Of a stretch of DNA of 64,000 nucleotides, positions 1-8,422 are shown piece by piece. This stretch comes from JAHEDT01 sp963825615 (lineage in GTDB: Bacteria > Desulfobacterota > Desulfuromonadia > Desulfuromonadales > BM103), in the NCBI GenBank assembly GCA_963825615.1, contig CAWGTV010000010.1, forward strand, positions 124,001 to 188,000, given 5' to 3'. A program made the position numbers and the translations under genes. Below the pieces are notes generated by a model. It did no database searches. It worked only from the letters and a program-made list of their open reading frames with translations, and was not told where the DNA came from. Numbering within the stretch: the first letter of the stretch is position 1; every line of letters begins with the position of its first letter.

Positions 1-725
1 CAGCAGGTACAACAGACTCAGCCAGAGGGTCCCCGACCAGAAGTGCAATGAACAGCCACGCACCAGGGCGACCAGATGTGTGAGCGGCAACAGCTGGGCC
101 ACGGCTTGTGCCCAGCCAGGAAGATTTTGCAGCGGGAAGAAGGTACCACTGAACAGGAACATCGGCGTTACGCCGAGAAAGATCGGCAGGTTGAACATCT
201 CGATTCCCGGCACCAGGGCGGTGCAGATCATGCCAAGGGCCGCAAACAGCAAACCGCCAAGCAGCGCCAGGGGGATCAGCATCAGGGCCCCGGGAAACTC
301 GAATAGCCCGCACAGGGAGATCACGATACTCATCAGGGTTGCGGCAATCAACGACTTGGTCGCGGCCCAGAGCATCTCGCCGAGGATGATCTCTTCAAGG
401 TTGAGCGGTGTGGCGAGCAGGGCGTCATAAGTTTTCTGCCAGTACATGCGCACGAAGCTGTTGTAGGTCGTCTCGAAGAACGCGTTATACATGATCGCCA
501 CGGAAACCAGTGCCGGAGCGATAAAGACCGTGTAGGAAAGGACTCGACCGCCGTACTGCAGTTCGCCGACCATAACCGCCAGGCCGACACCAAACGCGAG
601 GATGTAGAGCAACGGTTCAAGCAGCGGCGGCAGGAAGGAGATTTTCCAGGTCCGGCTGTAGACCGTGAAATTGCGTTGCCAGACGCGCAGGGTGCGGCGG
701 CTGATTTGCGCAGGTCGCGGCCAGA

Positions 726-729
<4 letters not shown>
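1..729 (-). CDS. ABC-2 type transporter permease, NodJ-like (C-terminus cut by window edge)
   Basis: The reading frame starts at the ATG whose complement is at 727-729 and stays open to base 1, giving 243 residues before the window ends. It begins MIWPRPAQISRRTLRVWQRN and then alternates hydrophobic segments (for example around LYILAFGVGLAVMVG and ALMLIPLALLGGLLFAAFG), as in ABC-2 permeases of the NodJ/DrrB type. The start overlaps the stop of the ATP-binding gene by four bases (ATGA), so the two are translationally coupled and should form one exporter. The NodI/NodJ pair exports lipo-oligosaccharide in rhizobia; in non-nodulating bacteria the substrate is unknown. The last residues lie outside the window. 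Confidence 0.85.
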
Positions 730-1634
<905 letters not shown>

Positions 1635-1718
1635 GAAGAACTCTTCAAAGGGTTGGAATAGTACCTGCTGTTAAGTATTTGATATTACGCCTTGGCTAAC
1701 GGGATGACAAGCATCATG

Positions 1719-1792
1719 GGGTCAGGTCTGCACATTTCACATTTTTGCAAAAGGTGCATTTTGTGTGACATATGTAGACCTGGCCCCTACAA
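1719..1792. repeat. Imperfect palindromic repeat element (family A, copy 1)
   Basis: The ends GGGGTCAGGTCTGCACAT and, on the other strand, GGGGCCAGGTCTACATATG face each other, so the 74-bp stretch can fold into a long imperfect hairpin. A related half-element, with TGTGTAGACCTGACCCT, occurs at about 53918-53942. The form resembles REP/MITE-like repeats mobilised by Y1 (RAYT) transposases. No transposase gene is present in the window, so that link is inference. It sits in the 291-bp gap between the divergent ABC ATPase gene and pntAA. Confidence 0.6.
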
Positions 1793-1925
1793 TTAGGCGA
1801 CTAAATAGCTCAACTACTATTGTTACTTTGTTGTATGATATAAAAGATTTAAGCTATTACACACCATTGCGACAAAGTTAGCTCGCGTAACCATAAATTT
1901 AAACGAATAAGCGGAGACATAACGA

Positions 1926-3062
1926 ATGGCAGTAATCTCTGTTCCTTGCGAGACCAGCCCCACCGACAAGAGGACGGCAATGACCCCGGCGAATGCCGCA
2001 AAACTGGTCAGCTCCGGTGCTGATGTGCGTGTGGAGACCGGACTCGGCATTGCCTGTGGCTTTTCTGATGAGCAGTATCGTGAGGCCGGTGCCAAGGTCA
2101 TTACGGAGCGTCAGGCCCTGTTCGGCGAAGCAGACATTGTCCTGAGAATCCATAAGCCTGCAATTGACGAGGTTACGCAAATGCAACGAGGGGCCTTGCA
2201 TGTCAGCTATCTTGATCCGTTCAATGATCAGGGACTGATCGAGGCGCTCAAAGACCGGCATATCACTTCGATCAGTATGGAAATGATCCCCCGCTCCACC
2301 CGGGCTCAGAAAATGGACGCTCTGAGCTCCCAGGCAAGCCTTGCCGGTTACGTTATGCTCATACAGGCGGCCAATCAACTCAACCGTATCCTGCCGATGA
2401 TGATGACCCCCTCCGGCACGATCAAACCTGCCAAGGTGTTCGTGATCGGCGCCGGGGTTGCCGGCCTGCAGGCTATCGCGACGGCCAAACGTCTCGGTGC
2501 CCGGGTGACCGCTTTCGACACCCGTGCGGTCGTTGCGGAACAGGTGGAATCTCTCGGCGCCAGCTTTCTCAGGATCGACCTGGGCGAGACCGGTCAGACC
2601 GAAGACGGTTACGCCCGCCAGCTGACGCCGGAGCAGTTGACAAAACAACGCCAGGGACAGGCAGATGAGATTGCCAAATCAGACATCGTCATCACCACGG
2701 CCCAGGTATTCGGCCGCAAACCGCCGGTATTGGTCACTCGTGACATGATCAGGAACATGCCCCCAGCAAGCGTGATCGTTGACATGGCGGCTGAGACCGG
2801 TGGCAATGTTGAGGGTTCGGTGGCCGGCCAAATCGTTGAAATCGACGGCGTGCTCATTATCGGCAGCGGCAACTGGTCCGGTCGTGTCTGTCGCGATGCC
2901 AGCAACATGTATTCCAATAACCTCTTCAACCTGATCCATGAATATTGGGATCCTCAACAGAAAACCTTCGTACTTGACCTTGACGACGATATCTTGTCCG
3001 GATGTGTCATCACCCATGCCGGAAGCATCGTCAACAAGACGATTCACAAGCACTACGCATAA
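1926..3062 (+). CDS. pntAA: NAD(P) transhydrogenase subunit alpha part 1 (PntAA)
   Basis: 378 residues forming the soluble NAD(H)-binding dI domain of proton-translocating transhydrogenase, which couples hydride transfer between NADH and NADP+ to proton movement. Visible are the N-terminal alanine-dehydrogenase/PNT domain (ETSPTDKRTAMTP), the Rossmann motif VIGAGVAGLQAIATAKRLGA near residue 172, and the mobile-loop segment with GYARQLT. A short AGGAGA-containing stretch then leads into pntAB. The alpha subunit is split into two genes, as in Rhodospirillum-type enzymes, with pntAB and pntB following on the same strand. Confidence 0.95.
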   Translation: MAVISVPCETSPTDKRTAMTPANAAKLVSSGADVRVETGLGIACGFSDEQYREAGAKVITERQALFGEADIVLRIHKPAIDEVTQMQRGALHVSYLDPFNDQGLIEALKDRHITSISMEMIPRSTRAQKMDALSSQASLAGYVMLIQAANQLNRILPMMMTPSGTIKPAKVFVIGAGVAGLQAIATAKRLGARVTAFDTRAVVAEQVESLGASFLRIDLGETGQTEDGYARQLTPEQLTKQRQGQADEIAKSDIVITTAQVFGRKPPVLVTRDMIRNMPPASVIVDMAAETGGNVEGSVAGQIVEIDGVLIIGSGNWSGRVCRDASNMYSNNLFNLIHEYWDPQQKTFVLDLDDDILSGCVITHAGSIVNKTIHKHYA

Positions 3063-3072
3063 GGAGAACTGT

Positions 3073-3363
3073 ATGGACCTGGTCTACCTGACATTTATTT
3101 TGGTCTTATCCATTTTCCTGGGATTTGAACTGATTCAGAAAGTACCGGCCACTCTGCATACCCCTTTGATGTCGGGAGCCAACGCCATCTCCGGCATCAC
3201 CCTGGTCGGGGCCCTGGTCGGCGCCGGCGGTGAAGGCACGACGCTCACCGTCATACTCGGAACCGCTGCCGTGGCCTTTGCGACGATCAATGTGGTTGGT
3301 GGCTATCTGGTGACTGACCGGATGCTGGCGATGTTCAAGAAAAAGGGGCCAGACAAGAGATGA
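3073..3363 (+). CDS. pntAB: NAD(P) transhydrogenase subunit alpha part 2 (PntAB)
   Basis: 96-residue membrane subunit supplying the first transmembrane helices of the proton channel. Three hydrophobic segments are visible (LVYLTFILVLSIFLGFE, the SGANAISGITLVGALVGAG segment, LGTAAVAFATINVVGGYLV). The SGANAISG motif is the conserved PntA transmembrane signature. The start at 3073 has AAGGAGAA seven bases upstream. The open frame extends further upstream, but those residues overlap pntAA and are not part of the gene. Its end overlaps pntB by four bases. Confidence 0.93.
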   Translation: MDLVYLTFILVLSIFLGFELIQKVPATLHTPLMSGANAISGITLVGALVGAGGEGTTLTVILGTAAVAFATINVVGGYLVTDRMLAMFKKKGPDKR

Positions 3364-4724
3364 ACACGACCATGCTGATCAATCTTTCCTACACCCTGGC
3401 CGCAGTGCTCTTCATCCTGGGGCTGAAGCTTCTCGGCCACCCGGACACGGCGCGGCGCGGCAATGCCATCTCGTCCCTGGGCATGTTGCTGGCAGTGGTC
3501 GTAACTCTTTTGGACCAGTCGATCATCGATTATCGCTGGATCCTGCTGGGAATAGTGATCGGCACAATGATCGGGGCTCTGGCCGCCCGGATGGTGGCCA
3601 TGACCGCCATGCCCGAGATGGTTGCCCTCTTTAACGGTTTCGGTGGCATCGCCAGCCTTCTGGTTGGCTGGGTTGCTCTGGAGCAACCACAACTGGACAG
3701 CTTTATCCTCATGACCATTTTCATGAGTATCCTGATCGGCGGGGTGACTTTTACCGGCAGTCTCATGGCCTGGGGCAAGCTCAGTGAACGGATCACCGGT
3801 CGACCACTGGTCTTCAAGGGGCAACGCTGGGTGAATGCCGGAATTTTGCTGGCAAACGTCGTCTGCGGCGTACTGTTTGTGCTCAACCCGGCACAGCCCA
3901 TCTGGCTCTATCTTGCGATCGTGCTCTCTGCAACTCTCGGCGTGATGACGCTGCTGCCGATCGGTGGCGCCGATATGCCGGTCGTGATCTCGCTGCTCAA
4001 CAGCTACTCAGGGCTTGCTGCGTGCGCAGCCGGGTTCGCCATTCACAACAATATCCTGATCGTGGCGGGGTCGCTGGTCGGGGCCAGTGGCATTATACTG
4101 ACCAACATCATGTGCAAGGCGATGAACCGCTCCCTCGGCAACGTGCTCTTCTCTGGATTCGGCGCGATATCGGCTGCCGGGGGAGAAATTGACGGCGAGG
4201 TCAAGGCTCTCTCGGTCGAAGACGCTTACTACGTCCTTGAGGCGGCCCAGAGCGTGGTGATTATCCCCGGTTACGGCATGGCTGTTGCTCAGGCCCAGCA
4301 CAGCGTCAAGGAGCTCCAACAATTGTTGGAAAAGAATGGTTGTGAAGTGCTGTATGCCATCCATCCCGTGGCCGGGCGGATGCCGGGCCACATGAACGTG
4401 CTCCTGGCGGAAGCGGATGTCTCCTACGACCTGCTCCTGGAGATGGACAGCATCAATCCCCGCATGGAGACCTTCGATCTGGCTATCGTCATCGGCGCCA
4501 ACGATGTTGTCAATACGGCCGCCCGCGATGTGCCGGACAGCCCGATTTATGGCATGCCGATCATTAATGCCGACAGTGCCCGCACCGTTTTCGTGCTCAA
4601 ACGGTCAATGGCGTCCGGGTTTGCGGGACTCGACAACCCGTTGTTCTACAGGGAGAATACCAGGATGATTTTCGGCGACGCCAAGGAGACGGTCCAGAAT
4701 CTGATTCGAGAGCTTGCAAGCTGA
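3360..4724 (+). CDS. pntB: NAD(P) transhydrogenase subunit beta (PntB)
   Basis: 454 residues. The N-terminal half is a series of transmembrane helices of the channel domain. The C-terminal third is the NADP(H)-binding dIII domain, recognisable from VIIPGYGMAVAQAQH, AIHPVAGRMPGHMNVLLAEA and IGANDVVNTAAR. Length is normal for the family. The ATG overlaps the pntAB stop (ATGA), so the three subunits form one translationally coupled operon on the plus strand. Confidence 0.95.
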   Translation: MNTTMLINLSYTLAAVLFILGLKLLGHPDTARRGNAISSLGMLLAVVVTLLDQSIIDYRWILLGIVIGTMIGALAARMVAMTAMPEMVALFNGFGGIASLLVGWVALEQPQLDSFILMTIFMSILIGGVTFTGSLMAWGKLSERITGRPLVFKGQRWVNAGILLANVVCGVLFVLNPAQPIWLYLAIVLSATLGVMTLLPIGGADMPVVISLLNSYSGLAACAAGFAIHNNILIVAGSLVGASGIILTNIMCKAMNRSLGNVLFSGFGAISAAGGEIDGEVKALSVEDAYYVLEAAQSVVIIPGYGMAVAQAQHSVKELQQLLEKNGCEVLYAIHPVAGRMPGHMNVLLAEADVSYDLLLEMDSINPRMETFDLAIVIGANDVVNTAARDVPDSPIYGMPIINADSARTVFVLKRSMASGFAGLDNPLFYRENTRMIFGDAKETVQNLIRELAS

Positions 4725-4807
4725 ACGAGCGAGTGGATTCGACAAGCGGGCAGAGGGTATGTCGTGGGCCTGGTGACAGGAATGTTGCTGACTCGAGCTC
4801 TGCAGGC

Positions 4808-5272
4808 TCAGCTCTTATCAGTCCGATCAGACCATTTGCTCCCCTGCAGCAAGGCAAACTCTACATTGACAAACGGCCGGTCCTGCTTCTTGACCTGGTC
4901 GATATAGACCCGCCCCGCATCATTGACACTTTTTTTGTTTAGCGGCTCCTTGCTCACCTGGAGGAGTTCCAGGTTAACCTGGTGTTTTTTAAGTCCAAGG
5001 ATCGGCACAATAATGGCAACCACCAGGGCGAGAAAAGCAACCACCAGGGCGAAGGTTCTATTGACCTCAAATGGCAGCGGGACAAAAAGAACCAGGTTGA
5101 AAACTGCGATACCGACCCAAAAGACTCCCTTGATCAGGGTGACAGCCTTTTTGCTCTGCGCGCGCAAAGCACGGATGTCTTTGGCCTCGAGGGCATTGCC
5201 GTTGTCAATGGCATTTTGAACGAGACCATGGATTGCGCTGGGCTTGTCACTCATGCGTTTGCTTTGCTCCAT
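4808..5272 (-). CDS. Hypothetical membrane protein with two transmembrane helices
   Basis: 154 residues that I cannot assign to a family. After a polar N-terminus there are two adjacent hydrophobic segments (VFWVGIAVFNLVLFVPLPF and FALVVAFLALVVAIIVPIL, about residues 50-92), then a charged C-terminal tail. The start at 5272 lies two bases after the stop of the LapA-domain gene, suggesting co-translation. A second ATG (5254, MSDKPS) is also possible. Function unknown, probably a small inner-membrane protein. Confidence 0.6.
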   Translation of the reverse strand: MEQSKRMSDKPSAIHGLVQNAIDNGNALEAKDIRALRAQSKKAVTLIKGVFWVGIAVFNLVLFVPLPFEVNRTFALVVAFLALVVAIIVPILGLKKHQVNLELLQVSKEPLNKKSVNDAGRVYIDQVKKQDRPFVNVEFALLQGSKWSDRTDKS

Positions 5273-5274
5273 TG

Positions 5275-5544
5275 TTATGGATGTGGCGTGCCCTGTTGAT
5301 GCTGCTCTTCTCGCTGCGCTGCAATCTCCGCTCTAGATGACCGGCGGTTGCGCACAAAGCGCAGGTAACCGTTGAGAAGCCAACCGATGATAAAGCCGGC
5401 CCCAAGCATCGACAGCAGCAGCAGGACCAGTGACATCTGGACAGACCAGAAGAGGAAAGCCACGGTCACGACATCGGTATTCTGGGTAATGAACAGAAAG
5501 GCGAGAAATGCCAGCACAAGGCTGATAGCGAGTTTTATTTTCAT
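5275..5544 (-). CDS. LapA-domain (DUF1049) small membrane protein
   Basis: 89 residues starting MKIKLAISLVLAFLAFLFI, with an exact AGGAGG ribosome-binding site before the ATG at 5544. Two transmembrane helices flank the QNTDVVTVAFLFW segment typical of LapA/YciS-like proteins, followed by a basic, glutamine-rich cytoplasmic tail. LapA/YciS proteins take part in lipopolysaccharide assembly regulation in enterobacteria; the role here is inferred only from the domain. The open frame extends upstream but those residues look non-coding. Confidence 0.75.
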   Translation of the reverse strand: MKIKLAISLVLAFLAFLFITQNTDVVTVAFLFWSVQMSLVLLLLSMLGAGFIIGWLLNGYLRFVRNRRSSRAEIAAQREEQHQQGTPHP

Positions 5545-5693
5545 GGACGACCTCCTGTAACGAGAAACGCGCTGTAGCGGCCAGTTCCTGCTCCCTGGTA
5601 AAAGAGAGAAGTAACTTGTCAACAGAGAGATTCAAGAGTAATCTATCTGTAATTTGCAACTCCTTCATTTTACACGGTTTCCGGGAGATGGCC

Positions 5694-6008
5694 ATGAATA
5701 AATTGATCGGTGTACTCGCTATTCTGCTTTTAACGGGGGGCCTTGCATATGCCAATGAAGCGCCCTCGCTGGGTCTGGGCAAGACCCTCTTCGAATCAGT
5801 CGAGCTGGGTACCAAGGGACAGAGCTGTGCGACCTGTCATTCGCAGGGCAAAGGACTGGACAAGGTCGCCGACTTCAACGATACGGAACTTAAGGACATC
5901 ATCAATGCCTGCCTGCGCGACGCCCTCGGCGCGGCGATGATCTCTCCAGACTCCCAGGAGATGAATGCCCTGCTCGCCTATGTGAGGAAGTTCCAGAAAA
6001 AACAGTGA
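5694..6008 (+). CDS. Small monoheme c-type cytochrome, periplasmic
   Basis: 104 residues with a signal peptide (MNKLIGVLAILLLTGGLAYA, then NEAPS) and one heme-binding motif CATCH at about residues 44-48 in GQSCATCHSQGKG. A methionine (A-A-M-I-S) in the C-terminal part may be the distal ligand. GGGAG lies seven bases before the ATG at 5694; the ATG at 5688 touches the same ribosome-binding site and is less likely. The fold is a class I, single-domain cytochrome that would carry electrons in the periplasm. The partner is unknown. Confidence 0.85.
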   Translation: MNKLIGVLAILLLTGGLAYANEAPSLGLGKTLFESVELGTKGQSCATCHSQGKGLDKVADFNDTELKDIINACLRDALGAAMISPDSQEMNALLAYVRKFQKKQ

Positions 6009-6027
6009 CGCGTGACGAGGGACGAGA
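6009..6027 (-). repeat. Dispersed CGTCCCT-type repeat (family B, copy 1)
   Basis: Directly after the cytochrome stop, the minus strand reads CTCGTCCCTCGTCACGCG. This matches the core of longer copies at 49651-49683 and 62891-62918, and a degenerate one at 51129-51150. The unit is a roughly 7-bp CGTCCCT/CGTTCCG motif. All copies lie at or near gene ends. Origin unknown. Confidence 0.5.
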
Positions 6028-6043
6028 CAAAATGCTCTAAACA

Positions 6044-6072
6044 AAAGGGGACAGATAGAATGCTGTCCCCTT
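6044..6072. repeat. GGGGACAG hairpin, possible terminator
   Basis: AAGGGGACAG, then an 8-base loop, then CTGTCCCCTT form a perfect 10-bp stem just downstream of the cytochrome gene and next to repeat family B. The sequence after it (AATGTTTGTGTTTT) is only moderately T-rich, so it may be a weak terminator between the convergent cytochrome gene and the minus-strand gene at 6121. It may also be a dispersed palindromic repeat. Confidence 0.5.
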
Positions 6073-6120
6073 AATGTTTGTGTTTTGGTTCTTCACATCC
6101 AGCGTTGCGCGTTCCGGTTG

Positions 6121-6516
6121 TTAACATCCACACCCGCAATTGTGACAAACGACTTTGTTGCTCCCCTCCGGTTCGATCATCTCCGGTGCAAAAGCAACGC
6201 GACTGACACCGCGGCGGAGATCCTCGAACACATTACAGTCGGCGCTCTGGCCGATAATATGGCCGAGGCAAAGGTTGCTGATATGGTCACTGGGAGAGCG
6301 CAAGCGTATGGTATTCAGCAGATCCGCGTAGCCCTTGACCTCAAGAACATTCTCATGCTCATTAACACAAGTGACTGTAATACCGAGTGGATTTAGTTCA
6401 CTATGAAGAGACGAGATGAACTCTTCCAGGGCGCCGTTATCGACGTTTGGGGACCAGTTGTGGTTGACAAGGCGATAACTGTACAGAACGACGGCAATCT
6501 CTTTCTGCATCATCAC
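6121..6516 (-). CDS. Hypothetical protein with cysteine-rich C-terminal tail
   Basis: 131 residues without a recognised domain. The body is soluble (KEIAVVLYSYRLVNHNW, then a long acidic/hydrophobic region). The last residues are VVCHNCGCGC, a CxxCxCxC pattern suited to binding an Fe-S cluster or a soft metal, or to being modified. The start overlaps the stop of the PDZ protein gene by four bases, so the two are likely co-expressed. Function unknown. Confidence 0.65.
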   Translation of the reverse strand: MMMQKEIAVVLYSYRLVNHNWSPNVDNGALEEFISSLHSELNPLGITVTCVNEHENVLEVKGYADLLNTIRLRSPSDHISNLCLGHIIGQSADCNVFEDLRRGVSRVAFAPEMIEPEGSNKVVCHNCGCGC

Positions 6517-6929
6517 TTGCTCCCGTTGCTGCCCGGCATACCGTTTTTGACCGTCGGGGTGACGGTCATGCGCGGATCGATCGATGTGCGCTCCAGCACC
6601 ACCCTGCTCACCCCGGCAACCCCTGGCCGGCGGTAGAAAAGCTCGACCTTGCTGCCCACCGGGCCCCAGAGATGTTCGGCAACCACTTTGCCAAAGTCGC
6701 TGCCCTGCAAGGAGAAATTATCAACCTGGAAGATCAGGTCTCCCGGCTGCACACCCTTTTGAGCAGCCGGTGCATCTTTCAGTACATTCAGCACGACCAA
6801 GTCGCCATTGATCGTTGGCACAACCTGCAAGCCAACGCCGCCGAAGCCTTCATCCGCAGCCCAGGACGGCATCGCCAGGGCGCCCATGAGAAACAATCCA
6901 GAAATCAGTAGGATAAGAAAACGGGTCAT
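6513..6929 (-). CDS. Exported PDZ-domain protein
   Basis: 138 residues: a signal peptide (MTRFLILLISGLFLMGALAMPSWA region) and one PDZ domain with the core AAQKGVQPGDLIFQVDN. No protease domain is present, so it is probably a periplasmic scaffold or adaptor. Its start overlaps the stop of the upstream YrdC/Sua5 gene by four bases, and its end overlaps the start of the Cys-tail protein, giving a three-gene coupled string. Confidence 0.8.
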   Translation of the reverse strand: MTRFLILLISGLFLMGALAMPSWAADEGFGGVGLQVVPTINGDLVVLNVLKDAPAAQKGVQPGDLIFQVDNFSLQGSDFGKVVAEHLWGPVGSKVELFYRRPGVAGVSRVVLERTSIDPRMTVTPTVKNGMPGSNGSK

Positions 6930-7540
6930 AACTGATCAATCCAGGAGGTGTCGCCGCAGCCTTGGCGCAGGACTTCGATACGGTCGTCAATCAGGCTGAT
7001 CACGGTGGATGGGTCGCCATAGCGAATCCCCCCATCGATGACCAGGTCAAGCATGCGGCCCAGCGTGGATTCGATTTCAGCCGGGTCGTGGAGGGGCGAT
7101 TCACCCGTTAAATTGGCGCTGGTCGTCACCAGCGGATGCCCCAGTTCGCGCACAATTGCCAAGGCGATCGCATCGTCGGGGATGCGGATGCCGACGGTTT
7201 TCTGGCGGGTCGTCAGGTTGTCCGGCACAATCCTGGTCGCTTCAAGGACGAAGGTATAAGGGCCGGGAAGATGGCGTTTCATGATTTTGAATGCAAAGTT
7301 ACTGACTTGGGCATAGTTGGCAGCATCAGAGAGATCAGCGCAAATAAAGGAAAATGGCTTGCGTGCATCGCGCTGTTTGATCTGGTAGATATTCTTGACA
7401 CCGCGACGATTGAAGATATCGCAACCGATACCGTAGGTCGTATCCGTCGGATAGGCAATCACCCCGCCCTGCCGCAACACCTCTACCGCTCTCTTGACAA
7501 GGCGTTCCTGGGGATTGTCCTGGTTGATGTGTAACAGCAT
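6926..7540 (-). CDS. L-threonylcarbamoyladenylate synthase family protein (YrdC/Sua5/YciO)
   Basis: 204 residues matching the short YrdC/YciO form, without the C-terminal Sua5 domain. Visible motifs are GGVIAYPTDTTYGIGCD near residue 30, KQRDARKPFSFICAD, and VTTSANLTGE. The family makes threonylcarbamoyl-AMP for the t6A37 modification of ANN-decoding tRNAs; YciO-type members are less certain. I chose the ATG at 7540 because CAGGAGAGG precedes it. The longer open frame to 7621 has no homology-like content. Confidence 0.88.
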   Translation of the reverse strand: MLLHINQDNPQERLVKRAVEVLRQGGVIAYPTDTTYGIGCDIFNRRGVKNIYQIKQRDARKPFSFICADLSDAANYAQVSNFAFKIMKRHLPGPYTFVLEATRIVPDNLTTRQKTVGIRIPDDAIALAIVRELGHPLVTTSANLTGESPLHDPAEIESTLGRMLDLVIDGGIRYGDPSTVISLIDDRIEVLRQGCGDTSWIDQL

Positions 7541-7631
7541 TGCCCTCTCCTGAAATGACATGACCTGCAAACAAGCGCGGAGACTTAAAGACTCCAACCC
7601 ATAGCCATTTTGCATGCCCATTCTATATAAA

Positions 7632-7913
7632 TCACAACAGATATTTCAAGTCATTGATTTTACGTAGTGCCGCATAAACCCCATCAAGCTGGGCCCGGTT
7701 CTGTAAAGTGACCAGAACGCTGACACACTGGTATTTGCCACCGGAGCTCTTACGTGTCCGCATGGCTTGACGCGAGACCTGGACGACTTTTGCTACGGCG
7801 GAGTGCACCTGGTCAGAAAAACGACCGTCCTCATCCCCTGGGCCAAAAGCCTTGAACTCGAAGTGGCAGGGGAAATCGATCAGCTCTTTAGGGGGGGCGG
7901 CTGTCGAGGTCAT
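7632..7913 (-). CDS. DUF493 (YbeD-like) protein
   Basis: 93 residues with the DUF493/YbeD pattern: an N-terminal FPCHFEFKAFG strand, then the S-S-G-G-K-Y segment before a strand (CVSVLVTLQNRAQLDGVYAAL), ending at KYLL. The fold is ACT/ferredoxin-like. In enterobacteria ybeD sits by the lipoate genes, but its biochemical role is not established. The start overlaps the dut stop by four bases. Confidence 0.85.
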   Translation of the reverse strand: MTSTAAPPKELIDFPCHFEFKAFGPGDEDGRFSDQVHSAVAKVVQVSRQAMRTRKSSGGKYQCVSVLVTLQNRAQLDGVYAALRKINDLKYLL

Positions 7914-8356
7914 TGCCCGCTGACTCCGGTATGGCCAAAACCGCCGGAGCTTCTCACTGAATCGTTGAGGGTGTCCGCCTCGACGAGAGCGGCCCGGGTC
8001 ACCGGAGCGATAATCAGTTGGGCAACGCGGTCTCCCGGCAGAAATTCAACCGGCTGGTCGCCAAGATTGATGATGATAATACCGATCTCACCGCGGTAGT
8101 CGGCGTCGATCGTTCCCGGAGAGTTGACCAGGGCGATCCCCTTTTTTAGGGCCAGGCCGGAACGCGGACGTACCTGCCCTTCATAGCCCGGCGGGATTTC
8201 CATCGCCAGGCCAGTGGGCAGCAGGGCGCGCTCGCCAGGAGCGAGCACAACCGGCTCATCGATCACGGTGCAGAGATCCATGCCGGCGGCATGTTCGGTC
8301 ATGTATACCGGGATGACGGCCCGGGGATGGAGTTTTTTGACTTTTATTTCAATCAT
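7910..8356 (-). CDS. dut: Deoxyuridine 5'-triphosphate nucleotidohydrolase (dUTPase)
   Basis: 148 residues of the trimeric dUTPase, which hydrolyses dUTP to dUMP and pyrophosphate. The five family motifs are present in order: AAGMDL, RPRSGLALKKGI, NSPGTIDADYRGEI, GDRVAQL and the glycine-rich C-terminal arm RSSGGFGHTG. I chose the ATG at 8356 because GAGG lies five bases upstream; a GTG two codons earlier overlaps that site. It is coupled to the DUF493 gene by a 4-bp overlap. Confidence 0.95.
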   Translation of the reverse strand: MIEIKVKKLHPRAVIPVYMTEHAAGMDLCTVIDEPVVLAPGERALLPTGLAMEIPPGYEGQVRPRSGLALKKGIALVNSPGTIDADYRGEIGIIIINLGDQPVEFLPGDRVAQLIIAPVTRAALVEADTLNDSVRSSGGFGHTGVSGQ

Positions 8357-8422
8357 ATCCACCTCAAAAGCGATTTATAAAACTTTAGGGCTATAAAACT
8401 TTACAACCTTGCAGCCTGGGTA

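Noticed and set aside
1635..1925. A small gene or sRNA in the pntAA upstream region
   Set aside because: Apart from the palindromic repeat, only AT-rich sequence is present; no start/ribosome-binding-site pair or terminator could be supported.
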